A stretch of 64,000 nucleotides of DNA from Planctomycetota bacterium (GCA_963205185.1 CAUJHZ010000006.1:80365-144364), one strand, 5' to 3'. Shown: positions 52,242 to 61,632, numbered from the stretch's first letter. Numbers and translations are program-made. Notes: generated by a model from the letters alone, not told the origin.

Positions 52242-54353
52242 TCACTTCCTCGCGCGGCGGCGCTTGTGCGGCTTGGCCACGCCCGGGGGCGCTTCGCCGG
52301 GCTGGCGTCCGGGCGCGGCGGTGCGGCGTTCGAGGTCCGACCGGCGCACTTTGCCGCCGTCGACCGAAGCCTTGAGCAACTTGATCTGGTCGCGCAGCTG
52401 CGCGGCTCGCTCGAAATCGAGCCGCTGCGCCGCTTCGAGCATGTCCTTCTCGAGTTCGACGACGATTTCGCTGCGCTCGAATTCGGGCTCGGCTTCGTGG
52501 ATGGCTTCGCGTACGGTGCGATTGGCGCGAACTTCGAGTTCGATGCCGCGCCGGATCGCCTTCTTGATCTGCGTGGGCGTGATGCCGTGTTCCGCGTTGA
52601 ACGCCAGTTGCTTCTCGCGCCGCCGCGTGGTTTCGTCGATCGCTTCGGCCATGGCCGCAGTCATCTTGTCGGCGTACATGACGACCTCGGCGTTTACGTT
52701 TCGCGCGCAGCGGCCGATCTGCTGGATCAGACTTGTCGCGCTGCGGAGGAAGCCTTCTTTGTCCGCGTCGAGAATCGCCACCAGCGACACCTCGGGCAGG
52801 TCGAGCCCTTCGCGCAGCAGGTTGACGCCCACGAGCACGGAGAACTCCCCCTCGCGCAAGGCCCGCAGAATCTCCCAGCGATCGAGCGTTTCGATGTCGC
52901 TGTGCAGGTAGCGCGTGGCCAGTCCCTTTTCCGTCAGGTAGCGCGTCAGATCTTCGCACAGCCGCTTGGTGAGAGCCGTCACGAGCACGCGCTCGTTGCG
53001 GGCGGCGATCTTCTCGCAGCGCGCGATGAGGTCCGGCACCTGTCCGTCGGCCGGGCGCACGGTGATGATGGGATCGACCAGCCCGGTGGGGCGGATGACC
53101 TGCTCAGCGATCAGCCCGCCGCTCTTTTCGAGTTCGTACGGCCCAGGCGTAGCGCTGACGTAGACGACGCGCGGCACCATCTTCTCGAATTCTTCAAATC
53201 GCAGCGGCCGGTTGTCGAGCGCGCTGGGCAGGCGAAAGCCGTGATCGACAAGCACCTGCTTGCGCGCCTTGTCGCCGTTGAACATCGCGCGCACCTGCGG
53301 GATCGTCACGTGCGATTCGTCGATGAGCAGCAGCCAGTCGCCCTTGCTGCGCCCCGGCACGTGGTTGAAATAGTCGAGCAGGGTGTAGGGGGTCTCCCCC
53401 GGACGGCGGCCGTCGAAGAAGCGCGAGTAGTTCTCGATTCCCGAGCAGTAGCCGACTTCCTCGATCATCTCCAGGTCATACTTCGTGCGCGACATGAGCC
53501 GCTGGGCCTCGAGCAGTTTGCCTTCGTGGCGCAACTGCATGACGCGCACATCCAGTTCCTCGCGAATCGCCTGCAAAGCGTGTTTCATCTGGTCTTCCGG
53601 CATGACGTACTGCACCGCCGGAAAGATGAAGTACCGATCGACGTCGGCGATGAGTTCGCCGCTGGTCTGGTCGATGATCTGCAGCGTCTCGATCTCATCG
53701 CCGAAGAGTTCGATGCGCACAGCATGAGTCTCGTTGGCGGGGTGGACTTCGATCACGTCGCCGCGCGCACGAAAGGTGCCGCGGGCCCGCTCGTACTCGT
53801 TGCGCTGGTACTGCATGTCGGCCAGGCCGTGCATGAATTCGCGGCGGTCGAGAATGCCTCCTTTCTGGAGGTGCAGCACCTTGCGCTTGAACTCCTCGGG
53901 TGAGCCGAGGCCGAAGATGCATGAGACCGAGGCCACGACGATGACGTCATCGCGGCTCACCAGGTGGCTCGTCGCCGCCAGGCGCAGGCGATCGAGATCG
54001 CTGTTGCGCGAGGCGTCTTTCTCGATGTAGATGTCGCGCTGGGGGATGTACGCCTCGGGCTGGTAGAAGTCGTAGTAACTGACGAAGTAGGACACGGCGT
54101 TACGAGGGAAGAGTTCTTTCATCTCCTCGTAGAGTTGGGCCGCGAGCGTTTTGTTGTGGCTGAGAATGAGGGTGGGCTTCTGGAGGCGCTCGATGACGTG
54201 CGCCATGGTGAACGTCTTGCCTGTGCCGGTGGCGCCGAGCAGGGTGATGCGATCGTGCCCGCTCTGCAGCGCGCCGGCAATGGTCTCGATCGCCGCAGGC
54301 TGATCGCCGACGGGCTGGTAGGGGCTGATGACCTCAAAGGGGCGAAAGGGCAT
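52242..54353 (-). CDS. uvrB: UvrABC excision nuclease subunit B
   Basis: 703 residues. Walker A is LLGATGTGKTFTMAHVI. The beta-hairpin that wedges into damaged DNA is SYYDFYQPEAYIPQRDIYIE. Helicase motifs include LLLIDESHVTIPQV, VVYVSATPGPYEL, VLVTALTKRLCEDL, GVNLLREGLDLPEV and QQIGRCARN. The C-terminal UVR motif that binds UvrC is MLEAAQRLDFERAAQLRDQI. The end is a basic, Pro-rich tail (KPHKRRRARK). It verifies lesions in nucleotide excision repair. The start at 54353 has no clear ribosome-binding site. Confidence 0.97.
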   Translation of the reverse strand: MPFRPFEVISPYQPVGDQPAAIETIAGALQSGHDRITLLGATGTGKTFTMAHVIERLQKPTLILSHNKTLAAQLYEEMKELFPRNAVSYFVSYYDFYQPEAYIPQRDIYIEKDASRNSDLDRLRLAATSHLVSRDDVIVVASVSCIFGLGSPEEFKRKVLHLQKGGILDRREFMHGLADMQYQRNEYERARGTFRARGDVIEVHPANETHAVRIELFGDEIETLQIIDQTSGELIADVDRYFIFPAVQYVMPEDQMKHALQAIREELDVRVMQLRHEGKLLEAQRLMSRTKYDLEMIEEVGYCSGIENYSRFFDGRRPGETPYTLLDYFNHVPGRSKGDWLLLIDESHVTIPQVRAMFNGDKARKQVLVDHGFRLPSALDNRPLRFEEFEKMVPRVVYVSATPGPYELEKSGGLIAEQVIRPTGLVDPIITVRPADGQVPDLIARCEKIAARNERVLVTALTKRLCEDLTRYLTEKGLATRYLHSDIETLDRWEILRALREGEFSVLVGVNLLREGLDLPEVSLVAILDADKEGFLRSATSLIQQIGRCARNVNAEVVMYADKMTAAMAEAIDETTRRREKQLAFNAEHGITPTQIKKAIRRGIELEVRANRTVREAIHEAEPEFERSEIVVELEKDMLEAAQRLDFERAAQLRDQIKLLKASVDGGKVRRSDLERRTAAPGRQPGEAPPGVAKPHKRRRARK

Positions 54354-54418
54354 GGTGCGATTGTAATTGGCCAGCCGGCTCAAGGCTTGCGTCGCCGTTA
54401 TCTGGGGCAGAAAGCGAA

Positions 54419-54449
54419 CGTCGCGCGGCCTTCGGGCGGCCGCGCGACG
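54419..54449 (-). terminator. terminator hairpin after the TlpA-like gene
   Basis: A perfect 12-bp stem (CGTCGCGCGGCC, 54419-54430, with GGCCGCGCGACG, 54438-54449). On the minus strand it is followed by TTCGCTTTC. It lies about 30 bp after the stop at 54483. The T-run is poor. Confidence 0.6.
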
Positions 54450-54482
54450 CGTTGCAGTGTCGAAGACAATGGACGGAAAGAT

Positions 54483-55784
54483 TCAGCCTTCATCTCCCGC
54501 GGCCGGCTCCTCCTCGACAACCGGCGCGGGCGCCGGCAGGCCCGCTTCCTTGAGCAGGGCGTCAATCATTTCGGTCTTATGCTTAAAGGGCGAGGCGGGG
54601 TGCAGGCCGTTGTGGCGCACCTTGCCGTCGGCGCCGATGATCGCCACGTGCGGGATGCCGCGCACGCCGTAATCCGGGTTGAACACTTCCTGCTCGCTGA
54701 ACACCACGTTCCAGGTGATGTTGCGCGACTTGAGGTACGACGCCATCAGGTCGTACTCCTTCTGCGGATCGCCCGAGGTGTCGATGCGTTTCTCGGCGGC
54801 TTCGCTGTCGATGTGATAGCCCTGCAGGCTTGTCACACCGATGATGCGCACGGGGTATCCTTTGTAGTGCTCGACGAGTTCGCGCACGTTGGGGAAAGAT
54901 GCGACGCACGGGCCGCACCAGGTGGCCCAGAAATCAAGCACGACGACTTCGCCCTTGAGAGCGCCCAGCGAACCGAGACTCGGATCGCTCGACCAGGTGA
55001 TGTTGATCTCCGGGGCCTTGTAGCCGATCAGTTCGCCGCGTGCGCACGCTCCGTTGAGATAGGAGGTGATGCCGTTGTAGTACTTGGCCATGCGCTCATC
55101 CGTGGCGTCGGCGGCCATGTCGCTGGCCAGCAGGGCCATCTTCTCGCGCAGCGTGTTGGCGGCGGGTTTGTCGGCGGCGGCGGAATACGCCTTGAGCAGA
55201 TCGATGTACGAGCGGATCATCACATCGGCGTTGTCCGCCGTGACGAAGCGGTCGAGTCCGGCAAGGTCTTTGGCCGCCACGGTCGCGACCCCTTCTTCGA
55301 CGCGACCGAGCGCGCCAAACACGCCCGACGCCTGCCCGGCGAGCGCCAGCTCGTCAAAGGCGGGATGAGCGAGCGTGCGGTGGATCACGGCAGCCTTTTC
55401 GGCATTGGTCTCGGCCGCGTTGAGATCGTCATTGAACACAAGGATGCAGGCGCGCGCACCGGTTTCGCCCGGGTCTTCCTGGAACGTGCGAAGGCGCGCG
55501 ACGGCTTTCTCATACGCGCCGCCTGCGTAGCGCAGTATCGGGGCCTTGGTCAGCAGCGTCGAGATCTGATCGACGGACATTTCCTCCACGCTGAGATCGC
55601 CCAGCGCTTCGCCGGCCAGCTTTTTCATGTCGTCCATGGTCTTGGGCGGATTGGCCGAGCGTGCTTCGTTGTATGATTTGATGCACTGCTCGATCTGTTC
55701 GTCCGTCGGTGGGGCGGCCAGCAGCGTGGCGGCAGCGCCGTACACGGCTACGGCCGCGCACAGAGTCGCGGTGATGCGGATCAT
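54483..55784 (-). CDS. exported TlpA-like thiol-disulfide protein with helical N-domain
   Basis: 433 residues. A signal peptide (about 1-23) is followed by a helical region of about 220 residues with no known motif (for example AYEKAVARLRTFQ, KAAVIHRTLAHPAFDELALA). The C-terminal 180 residues are a TlpA/ResA-type thioredoxin domain: VVLDFWATWCGPCVASFPNV with the CxxC redox site, VRIIGVTSLQGYHID, and the cis-Pro segment GVRGIPHVAIIGADGKV. Redox function in the periplasm or on the outer surface is expected. The tail is acidic and Pro-rich. Long helical domains before a TlpA domain are frequent in planctomycete proteins. Confidence 0.85.
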   Translation of the reverse strand: MIRITATLCAAVAVYGAAATLLAAPPTDEQIEQCIKSYNEARSANPPKTMDDMKKLAGEALGDLSVEEMSVDQISTLLTKAPILRYAGGAYEKAVARLRTFQEDPGETGARACILVFNDDLNAAETNAEKAAVIHRTLAHPAFDELALAGQASGVFGALGRVEEGVATVAAKDLAGLDRFVTADNADVMIRSYIDLLKAYSAAADKPAANTLREKMALLASDMAADATDERMAKYYNGITSYLNGACARGELIGYKAPEINITWSSDPSLGSLGALKGEVVVLDFWATWCGPCVASFPNVRELVEHYKGYPVRIIGVTSLQGYHIDSEAAEKRIDTSGDPQKEYDLMASYLKSRNITWNVVFSEQEVFNPDYGVRGIPHVAIIGADGKVRHNGLHPASPFKHKTEMIDALLKEAGLPAPAPVVEEEPAAGDEG

Positions 55785-55983
55785 GGTTCTTCTCCTGCAG
55801 GTTCCAGACGAGGTCGGCCGCGACAGCTTTCGATTAGCCGCCAGACGGCCCGGGTGGGCAAACGCTAGACCCGCCGGCCGGGAAATTCATGGTTGCCGCG
55901 GCCCGGGGCCGACAAATACCTCCACGGAGGCAGTGCCTCGCTTCTGCCCCGCCGGGAGATCGGATCAGTCCACGGAGGCCCGA

Positions 55984-56520
55984 ATGGCTCAGCAGCAGCA
56001 GCAACCCAGCGGACAGCCCACGGTGATCGGCGGCAACTGCCGGCTCGTGGGTGAACTGTTCCTGGAAGGAAGCGCGATCATCCACGGTCAGATCGAAGGG
56101 CAGATCGAAGTCACCGATACCCTCGAGATCGGCGAAGGCGGGTTCATCAACGGGACGATCCGGGCGGGCGCGCTGGCGCTGCACGGCCGGGTCGAGGGCG
56201 AAATCTACTGCACTGACGCGCTCCACCTGGGTGCAACCGCGAATCTCGCAGGCGACGTCTACGCCGCGGCGTTCTCCGCCGAGGAAGGCGCCACCTGCCG
56301 CGGCCAGGTCGTCATCGGCCAGCAGGCGATTGCCGCGGCCCAGGCGTCGCGCGGCCAGTCGCGTCAGGTTTCGAATCCGCGCGAAGATGATGAAGCGATT
56401 GCCGGCCGTCTCGACCAGGACGCTGAGGCGACTTCCGTGAGCACCAGTCCAAATGCGGCCAAGACGCTGCTCCGCCGCCGGCCCAGCGTTCTCTCGGGCG
56501 CGCGGGGCGCGGCTGGGTAA
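55984..56520 (+). CDS. bactofilin
   Basis: 178 residues from the ATG at 55984, with GGAGG 6 nt upstream. Residues 13-115 form the bactofilin (DUF583) beta-helix: TVIGGNCRLVGELFLEGSAI, IHGQIEGQIEVTDTLEIGEG, GFINGTIRAGALALHGRVEG and EIYCTDALHLGATANLAGDV, each turn about 17 residues. The tails are polar and disordered-looking, as usual in the family. Bactofilins polymerise without nucleotide and scaffold cell-wall or envelope machinery. It is followed 33 bp later by a second bactofilin gene. Confidence 0.88.
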   Translation: MAQQQQQPSGQPTVIGGNCRLVGELFLEGSAIIHGQIEGQIEVTDTLEIGEGGFINGTIRAGALALHGRVEGEIYCTDALHLGATANLAGDVYAAAFSAEEGATCRGQVVIGQQAIAAAQASRGQSRQVSNPREDDEAIAGRLDQDAEATSVSTSPNAAKTLLRRRPSVLSGARGAAG

Positions 56521-56553
56521 GGCCGCGGCGGCAACCAGCCTGGCGGCGGATGG

Positions 56554-57015
56554 ATGGACATGATTTCAGGGTTCGGTCGATCGCGTCGGGAGGCGGAGCA
56601 GGATCGGCTCCTCGCCGTGCCGCGCGCGGCCGGGCGATCGGTCATCTGCCCCGATTGCGATGCGCACTTTGAGGTGTCGAGCAAGGCGATCAACGCGCGC
56701 TGCCCGAAGTGCACCAGGCCGATGCGCTTTGAGGATGCCGAACTCAACGGCTTTTGCACCCAGAACGTCACGACGATGGGCGCCGTGCGCGTCGGCCGCA
56801 AGGGCGTCGTCCGCGGCCGCATCAACTGCGGCCAACTCGTGGTGACCGGCCAACTCGACGGCAATGTGCGCATCACCGGCTGCTGCATCGTCCAGCCCGG
56901 CGGCGTGCTGCGAGGCGAAGTCGCCGCCCGAGCGATTCACATCCAGCGTGGCGGCTCCTTCGAAGGAACGCTGGACATCAGCGCCGGCGCCTCCGAAGCC
57001 AGGCCGGCGGCGTAA
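56554..57015 (+). CDS. bactofilin with N-terminal zinc finger
   Basis: 153 residues. After a short N-terminus comes SVICPDCDAHFEVSSKAINA then RCPKCTRPM, a treble-cysteine zinc-ribbon-like unit with two CxxC pairs. The bactofilin beta-helix follows from about residue 66: VTTMGAVRVGRKGVVRGRIN, CGQLVVTGQLDGNVRITGCC, and GVLRGEVAARAIHIQRGGSF. It is shorter than the first bactofilin. A zinc ribbon fused to a bactofilin is unusual to my knowledge. It may bind the same filament as its neighbour. The start may be the ATG at 56554 or 56560. Confidence 0.82.
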   Translation: MDMISGFGRSRREAEQDRLLAVPRAAGRSVICPDCDAHFEVSSKAINARCPKCTRPMRFEDAELNGFCTQNVTTMGAVRVGRKGVVRGRINCGQLVVTGQLDGNVRITGCCIVQPGGVLRGEVAARAIHIQRGGSFEGTLDISAGASEARPAA

Positions 57016-57195
57016 CTGCTGCAACGCGGGAAAGCGGCGCACCGCAAAGACTCTCTTCCAACCCGACTCGGCGCGGCAAGGCCGCCCACCAGCTCGTGCC
57101 ACAGGTCCGGACGACGAGTTTCATGCAACTTTGCTGCGGCAATTCGCTCTTGGCGCGAATACCGTGAACCGCCCCGGTATTCTGGAAAGCCGATC

Positions 57196-57948
57196 ATGCG
57201 AGGCCGTCTTTGGATTCCTGCCGTTTCGACGCTTGCGGCCTTGTTGGCGCTGGGTGTTGCGATCACCATCGCCTCAGCTTGGTCACTGCCTTGGATGGCG
57301 AACTTCCAGATCGATACTTATGGGGGCGATCAGAATTGGGCTGTGAATGAGCAGTACTCGTACCTCAGATTGGAAGAGTTTGGCTACCGGATGGGACCGT
57401 TCGATTTGCTGGCACGAAGAACTGTGATTCGGTATTCAAGCGACCTAGCCACTGGCACGCGAGTTGATTCTGTCGGTTGGCCGTGGCCGTGCTTGCACGC
57501 GGCTTGGGAGACCCGTGACGCCGATTCCACGAATGGTGGCGTACTACGTAGTTCCCGAGGCGTTGCTCTCACGGGTGGTATTCGGCTGGCTGACGACCTG
57601 AAAAGTGCACCGTTCGGCATCTGGAGCGTGCGCTGCCTTCCATTGCAGGTCACTCCCGTCGGCTTTGCCCTCGACTCGATCTTCTATGCGATCTGCGTCG
57701 CCATGGTAATCCTCGTGTTCCCATTGCGATCGTACTTGATCCGCCTGCAACTCCGGCGGAAGCACCTTTGTGTACACTGCCGCTACGACACGCATGGAAG
57801 TGGAACCGGGCGCTGCCCCGAGTGCGGCGAGAACCCATCCAAAGGTCGTTGGTCTCTGATCAGCAGTCGCTTCGTCTGGCTGCTCGCCGGACTCGCATGG
57901 CTTGCAATCGTGTGCGTTGGCCTCTACTTCAGGTACGTCGCCGTTTGA
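57196..57948 (+). CDS. membrane protein with zinc ribbon, paralogue of the one at 35234
   Basis: 250 residues. An N-terminal helix (STLAALLALGVAITIASAWS) leads to an extracytoplasmic domain of about 150 residues. A second helix (DSIFYAICVAMVILVFPL), a basic linker (RSYLIRLQLRRKH) and the zinc ribbon LCVHCRYDTHGSGTGRCPEC follow. Unlike its paralogue, a third helix comes after the ribbon (FVWLLAGLAWLAIVCVGLYF). The base composition is a little less GC-rich than its neighbours. Function unknown; it stands alone. Confidence 0.65.
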   Translation: MRGRLWIPAVSTLAALLALGVAITIASAWSLPWMANFQIDTYGGDQNWAVNEQYSYLRLEEFGYRMGPFDLLARRTVIRYSSDLATGTRVDSVGWPWPCLHAAWETRDADSTNGGVLRSSRGVALTGGIRLADDLKSAPFGIWSVRCLPLQVTPVGFALDSIFYAICVAMVILVFPLRSYLIRLQLRRKHLCVHCRYDTHGSGTGRCPECGENPSKGRWSLISSRFVWLLAGLAWLAIVCVGLYFRYVAV

Positions 57949-58003
57949 CCGCAATCGCCATGGGGTTCCCGGTCGGGCGGATCGACAGCGATTGCCAAAC
58001 GCC

Positions 58004-58318
58004 TCAGCCGCGCAGATCGATGTGCGGGCGCTCGCTGTCGCCCTCGCCGGCAGCCTGGTCGCTCATCTTCTCTTCGTGCTCGATCTGGCGCTGGGCTTTG
58101 CGCTTTTCGCGCTGGCGGTGCTCTTCGTCGTGCTCGCTCAGGCCGTGGATCGCTTCGGAATTCTCCATGCCCGGCACGTGGAGATCGACGGCGTCTTCAA
58201 AGCGGCGCGTCTTCTCATCGCGCTCCCGGTCGCGCTTGGCGCGCGCCTTGCTCGCGACGTCCTGCGCCGGCACGCCGCCCGCCAGCCCCGACTGAATGGG
58301 TCCGCCGATCTGGCTCAT
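58004..58318 (-). CDS. small highly charged protein
   Basis: 104 residues, hydrophilic. After a Gly/Ser-rich start (MSQIGGPIQSGLAGG) come runs of Lys, Arg, Glu and His (KARAKRDRERDEKTRRFEDA, EHDEEHRQREKRKAQRQIEH). These suggest a long single helix or coiled coil, or an intrinsically disordered chain. No hydrophobic core, signal peptide or motif is visible. It lies 45 bp downstream of the SpoIIE-type phosphatase gene on the same strand and may be co-transcribed. Function unknown. Confidence 0.55.
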   Translation of the reverse strand: MSQIGGPIQSGLAGGVPAQDVASKARAKRDRERDEKTRRFEDAVDLHVPGMENSEAIHGLSEHDEEHRQREKRKAQRQIEHEEKMSDQAAGEGDSERPHIDLRG

Positions 58319-58363
58319 ACACGCATGATCGGCGCGGCAGCAATCGGTCCATGAGGGATAACT

Positions 58364-59977
58364 CTACGGACCGCTCTGGCCGGGCCCGGCGATGCGCGTG
58401 ACGACGAGCGTGATGTCGTCGTATTGCGGGTTCAGGCCCACGAACCGCCGCACGTCCCAGAGAATGTGATTGAGAATGAGCGACGCCGTCGCCTGCTCGG
58501 CCAGTTCGAACGACTGCAGGACCGCCTGGCACAGCCGCTGCCGCCCATAGCGCTGTCGGTCGTAGGTCTGGGCGTCGGTGAGGCCGTCGCTGTAGACGAT
58601 GAGCACGTCGCCGGGCGCCAGGTCGAACAGCCCCTTGTCGTAGGTCGCGGTGCGGTCGATCCCCAGCACCGGCCCGCCGGCGCGCAGGTCGCGAAATGCC
58701 TGCTCGGGCGTGTGCCGCAGATCGGGGCGGAAGACGAGCGGCGGGTCGTGACCGGCGTTGGTGTACGTCAGCCTCATCGCCTTGACGTCGATCACGCCGT
58801 ACCAGACAGTGGCGAACTCGTGCTCGTGCGTGTCGTCGGTCAGCGCGCGGTTGGTGCGCGCCATGATCTCGTTGATATCGTAGATATCCGTAGCGTGGGC
58901 GCGCAGGCTGGCGCGGACCGAGGCCATAAGCAGCGCCGCCGGCACGCCCTTGCCCACGACATCGCCCAGCGAGAGGCCGAGGTTGCGCCCGAGGTCGACG
59001 AAGTCGTAGAAGTCGCCGCCGAGTTCGAGCGATGGGATGCAGCGGGCCGCGATGTCGAGGCCGGCGATGCTGGGCACGCGCTGCGGCAGCATGCGCCGCT
59101 GCACGTTGCTGGCCAGATCGACCTGCCGCTTGACTTCCCGGGCGCTGCGCTGTTCTTCAATGAGCCGCGCGTTGGCGATGGCGGTGGCGACCTGCTGCGC
59201 CGCGGCGCGGAGCAGGTTGCGATCGTACTCGCTGAAGCGGCGGACCTCGCCGGTGTAGAGGCGCATTACGCCGACGGGCTTGCCGCGGAAGATCAGCCCC
59301 GTCGAGAGAAAACTGCACAGCCCCTCGCCCTGCACGAGATCGGGAAAGCGAATCCGCTCGTCGTTGGCCAAGTCTTCAACGTACACAACTTCGCCCGCGA
59401 GCGAGCGCGTGTCGAGTTCGCTTTCGTGCGCGAAGATCGGCCCCTTGGCGAAGTACTTGTCGCTGAGGTTGACGCGGGCGCGGAGGATGAGTTCATCCGT
59501 CGCCGGATTGAACAGGCGGATTGAGCCGGCCTTGACGTTCATGACCTCGATCGCCAGGCGCAGCGCACATTGCAGGATGGATTCGAGATCGCCGATTCCC
59601 GAAAGCGCGCCCGTCACCTGGTACACCGCCTTGAGTTCGGCCAGGCGATGGTTCAACTGATCCTCACGCTCGGCCAGGGCATCGGCCAGCGCCGCAAAGG
59701 CCTGGAGAATCTGCCGGAGGATGTCGTCGGAGGCCGCGTCGGCCGAGGCGCTGTCGCGCCGCGCCACGAGCCAGCGCGGCTCGCCCGCCGCGGCGCGAAG
59801 GCCGATCGTTATCACGCCGGTCCCCGACGGCGGCGTGGCTCCGGCAGCGATTTCGATGGTCGCGCCCAGGGCCCGGCTCAGACGGCGCAGCGCCGGCGCG
59901 AGCGCCGCATCGGCGGCGGTCGCCTGAGCGTGATGCGAAGCGGGCGTATCTAACGGTCTGTCTATCGGTGCACTCAT
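58364..59977 (-). CDS. GAF-SpoIIE (RsbU-like) serine phosphatase
   Basis: 537 residues from the ATG at 59977. An N-terminal region of about 120 residues leads into a short coiled coil, then a GAF domain (about 140-300: DLESILQCALRLAIEVMNVK, AGSIRLFNPATDELILRARV, GLCSFLSTGLIFRGKPVGVM). The C-terminal PP2C-like SpoIIE domain follows (about 320-530): IPSLELGGDFYDFVDL and LGLSLGDVVGKGVPAALLMA with metal-binding Asp residues. DVLIVYSDGLTDAQT and QYDDITLVVTRI supply the remaining Asp ligands. It should dephosphorylate a STAS-domain protein in response to a signal sensed by GAF. Such a protein is encoded at 15678, but a link is not shown. Confidence 0.88.
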   Translation of the reverse strand: MSAPIDRPLDTPASHHAQATAADAALAPALRRLSRALGATIEIAAGATPPSGTGVITIGLRAAAGEPRWLVARRDSASADAASDDILRQILQAFAALADALAEREDQLNHRLAELKAVYQVTGALSGIGDLESILQCALRLAIEVMNVKAGSIRLFNPATDELILRARVNLSDKYFAKGPIFAHESELDTRSLAGEVVYVEDLANDERIRFPDLVQGEGLCSFLSTGLIFRGKPVGVMRLYTGEVRRFSEYDRNLLRAAAQQVATAIANARLIEEQRSAREVKRQVDLASNVQRRMLPQRVPSIAGLDIAARCIPSLELGGDFYDFVDLGRNLGLSLGDVVGKGVPAALLMASVRASLRAHATDIYDINEIMARTNRALTDDTHEHEFATVWYGVIDVKAMRLTYTNAGHDPPLVFRPDLRHTPEQAFRDLRAGGPVLGIDRTATYDKGLFDLAPGDVLIVYSDGLTDAQTYDRQRYGRQRLCQAVLQSFELAEQATASLILNHILWDVRRFVGLNPQYDDITLVVTRIAGPGQSGP

Positions 59978-60300
59978 CGGCGTCGGCGGTGTGAGGACGG
60001 CAAGTGTAGCGAGCCTGACTCCCCGATCGGCCGCGCGGCGGCTCATTCGGCAATCGCCCGCATTGTCCCCGCTTGTCGCCTGCTCGAGTGGCGCAGCGGG
60101 TCCAGGCGTTCGAGTGTTCGGCCGTTCGGCTGGCGCGGCCTACAATCGCAACCGCGCCGCAAAGCGGGCTCCGGCGGGCAAACCGCCGGGCCCGGTGGGT
60201 CGATGAAGTCCAGGCGCGGTTGTTATTTCACGGAGCGGGAGGCGGGGCGGCCGGCGGCTGGCCGGTGCGCCTGCCGACAGTCGATTCTGAAGGATTTCCC
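59978..60300. other. 323-bp divergent intergenic region
   Basis: No gene seen. TACAAT (60141-60146) is a good -10, with a poor -35 (TTCGGC, 60117-60122, 18-bp spacer), directed at the UDP-glucose dehydrogenase gene. A hairpin CCGGCGG (60171-60177)/CCGCCGG (60183-60189) lies in its leader. Confidence 0.35.
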
Positions 60301-61632
60301 ATGCGTCTTACCATGGTCGGCACCGGATACGTCGGTCTCGTCACCGGCACCTGCTTCGCCAACACCGGCAACAAGGTCACCTGCCTCGACGTCGATTCGG
60401 CCAAGATCGACCGCCTCAATCGCGGCGAGGTGCCCATCTACGAGCCCGGCCTCGATGAACTCATCCAGCGCAACGTCGCTGCCGGCCGGCTGTTCTTCAC
60501 CACCGACGCCGAGCGGGCCTACAGCCAGGCTGATGTCATCTTCATCTGCGTGGGAACGCCGTCCGACGCCGACGGCAAGGCCGATCTCAAGTTCGTCCGC
60601 TCCGCCGCCGAGGCGATCGCCGGCGCCATCAACGCGCTCGGTCCCAACCAGAAGCCCAAGACGGTCGTCGTCAAGTCCACCGTGCCCGTCGGCACGACGT
60701 TCCTCGTGCGCGACATCATTCGCGGCAAGACGGATTACCCCTTCCACGTCGCCAACAACCCAGAGTTCCTCAAAGAGGGCGATGCCATCAACGACTTCAA
60801 CAAGCCCGACCGCGTGGTGTGCGGCGTCGAGGCGGCCGAAGTCGGTGAGATGATGAAAGACCTCTACGACCCCTTCGTGCGCCAGGGCAATCCGATCTTC
60901 ATCATGGATGTGCTCAGCAGCGAGATGGTCAAGTACGCCTCCAACGCCATGCTCGCGACGAAGATCTCATTCATCAACGAGATCGCGAGCCTGTGCGACG
61001 CGTACGGCGCCAACGTCAACCGCGTGCGCGAAGGCATGTGCTCGGACAGCCGCATCGGCAACCAGTTCCTCTATCCGGGCCTGGGTTACGGCGGCTCGTG
61101 CTTCCCCAAGGACACGCTCGCGTGCATCTCGATGGGCAAAGAGGTGGGGGTGCCCACGCCGCTGCTCCAGGCGGTGCATGATGTGAACCAGGAGCAGCGG
61201 GCCCTGTTCTTCCGCAAGATCGCCGAGGAGTTCGACGGCAACCTCGCCGGGCGGCGCTTCGCCTTCTGGGGCCTGGCGTTCAAGCCGCGCACCGATGACA
61301 TCCGCGAGGCCCCGGCCATCACGCTCATCAATTGGATCGCCGCCAAAGGCGGCAAGGTCCGCGCCTTCGACCGCGTCGCCGCCGCCAACACCAAGCGCGA
61401 ACTGGGTGAGAAGGTGGACATCGCCGACGACATGTACCAGTGTCTGCAGGGGGCCGATGCGCTGGTCATCTGCACCGACTGGGACGAGTTCAAGAACCCA
61501 GACTGGGACACGATGCGGGCGAGCCTCAAGCAGCCGCTCATCTTTGATGGCCGCAACCTCTACCGCCGCCCCGCCCTGGCCGAACTCGGCTTCACCTACA
61601 TCTCGATCGGAAGGCATCCGGTGCGGCCGTAG
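60301..61632 (+). CDS. ugd: UDP-glucose 6-dehydrogenase
   Basis: 443 residues. The N-terminal NAD-binding site is MVGTGYVGLVTGTCFANTGN followed by VTCLDVD. The catalytic block is LYPGLGYGGSCFPKDTLACI, with the nucleophilic Cys near residue 266. NPEFLKEGDAINDF, VVKSTVPVGTT and FWGLAFKPRTDDIREAP are the other family signatures. It oxidises UDP-glucose to UDP-glucuronate for polysaccharides and glycolipids. It stands alone, without a polysaccharide cluster. The ATG at 60301 gives the usual length. Confidence 0.93.
   Translation: MRLTMVGTGYVGLVTGTCFANTGNKVTCLDVDSAKIDRLNRGEVPIYEPGLDELIQRNVAAGRLFFTTDAERAYSQADVIFICVGTPSDADGKADLKFVRSAAEAIAGAINALGPNQKPKTVVVKSTVPVGTTFLVRDIIRGKTDYPFHVANNPEFLKEGDAINDFNKPDRVVCGVEAAEVGEMMKDLYDPFVRQGNPIFIMDVLSSEMVKYASNAMLATKISFINEIASLCDAYGANVNRVREGMCSDSRIGNQFLYPGLGYGGSCFPKDTLACISMGKEVGVPTPLLQAVHDVNQEQRALFFRKIAEEFDGNLAGRRFAFWGLAFKPRTDDIREAPAITLINWIAAKGGKVRAFDRVAAANTKRELGEKVDIADDMYQCLQGADALVICTDWDEFKNPDWDTMRASLKQPLIFDGRNLYRRPALAELGFTYISIGRHPVRP

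Noticed and set aside
52266..53903. Plus-strand open frame (545 codons) opposite uvrB.
   Set aside because: UvrB is unmistakable on the other strand.
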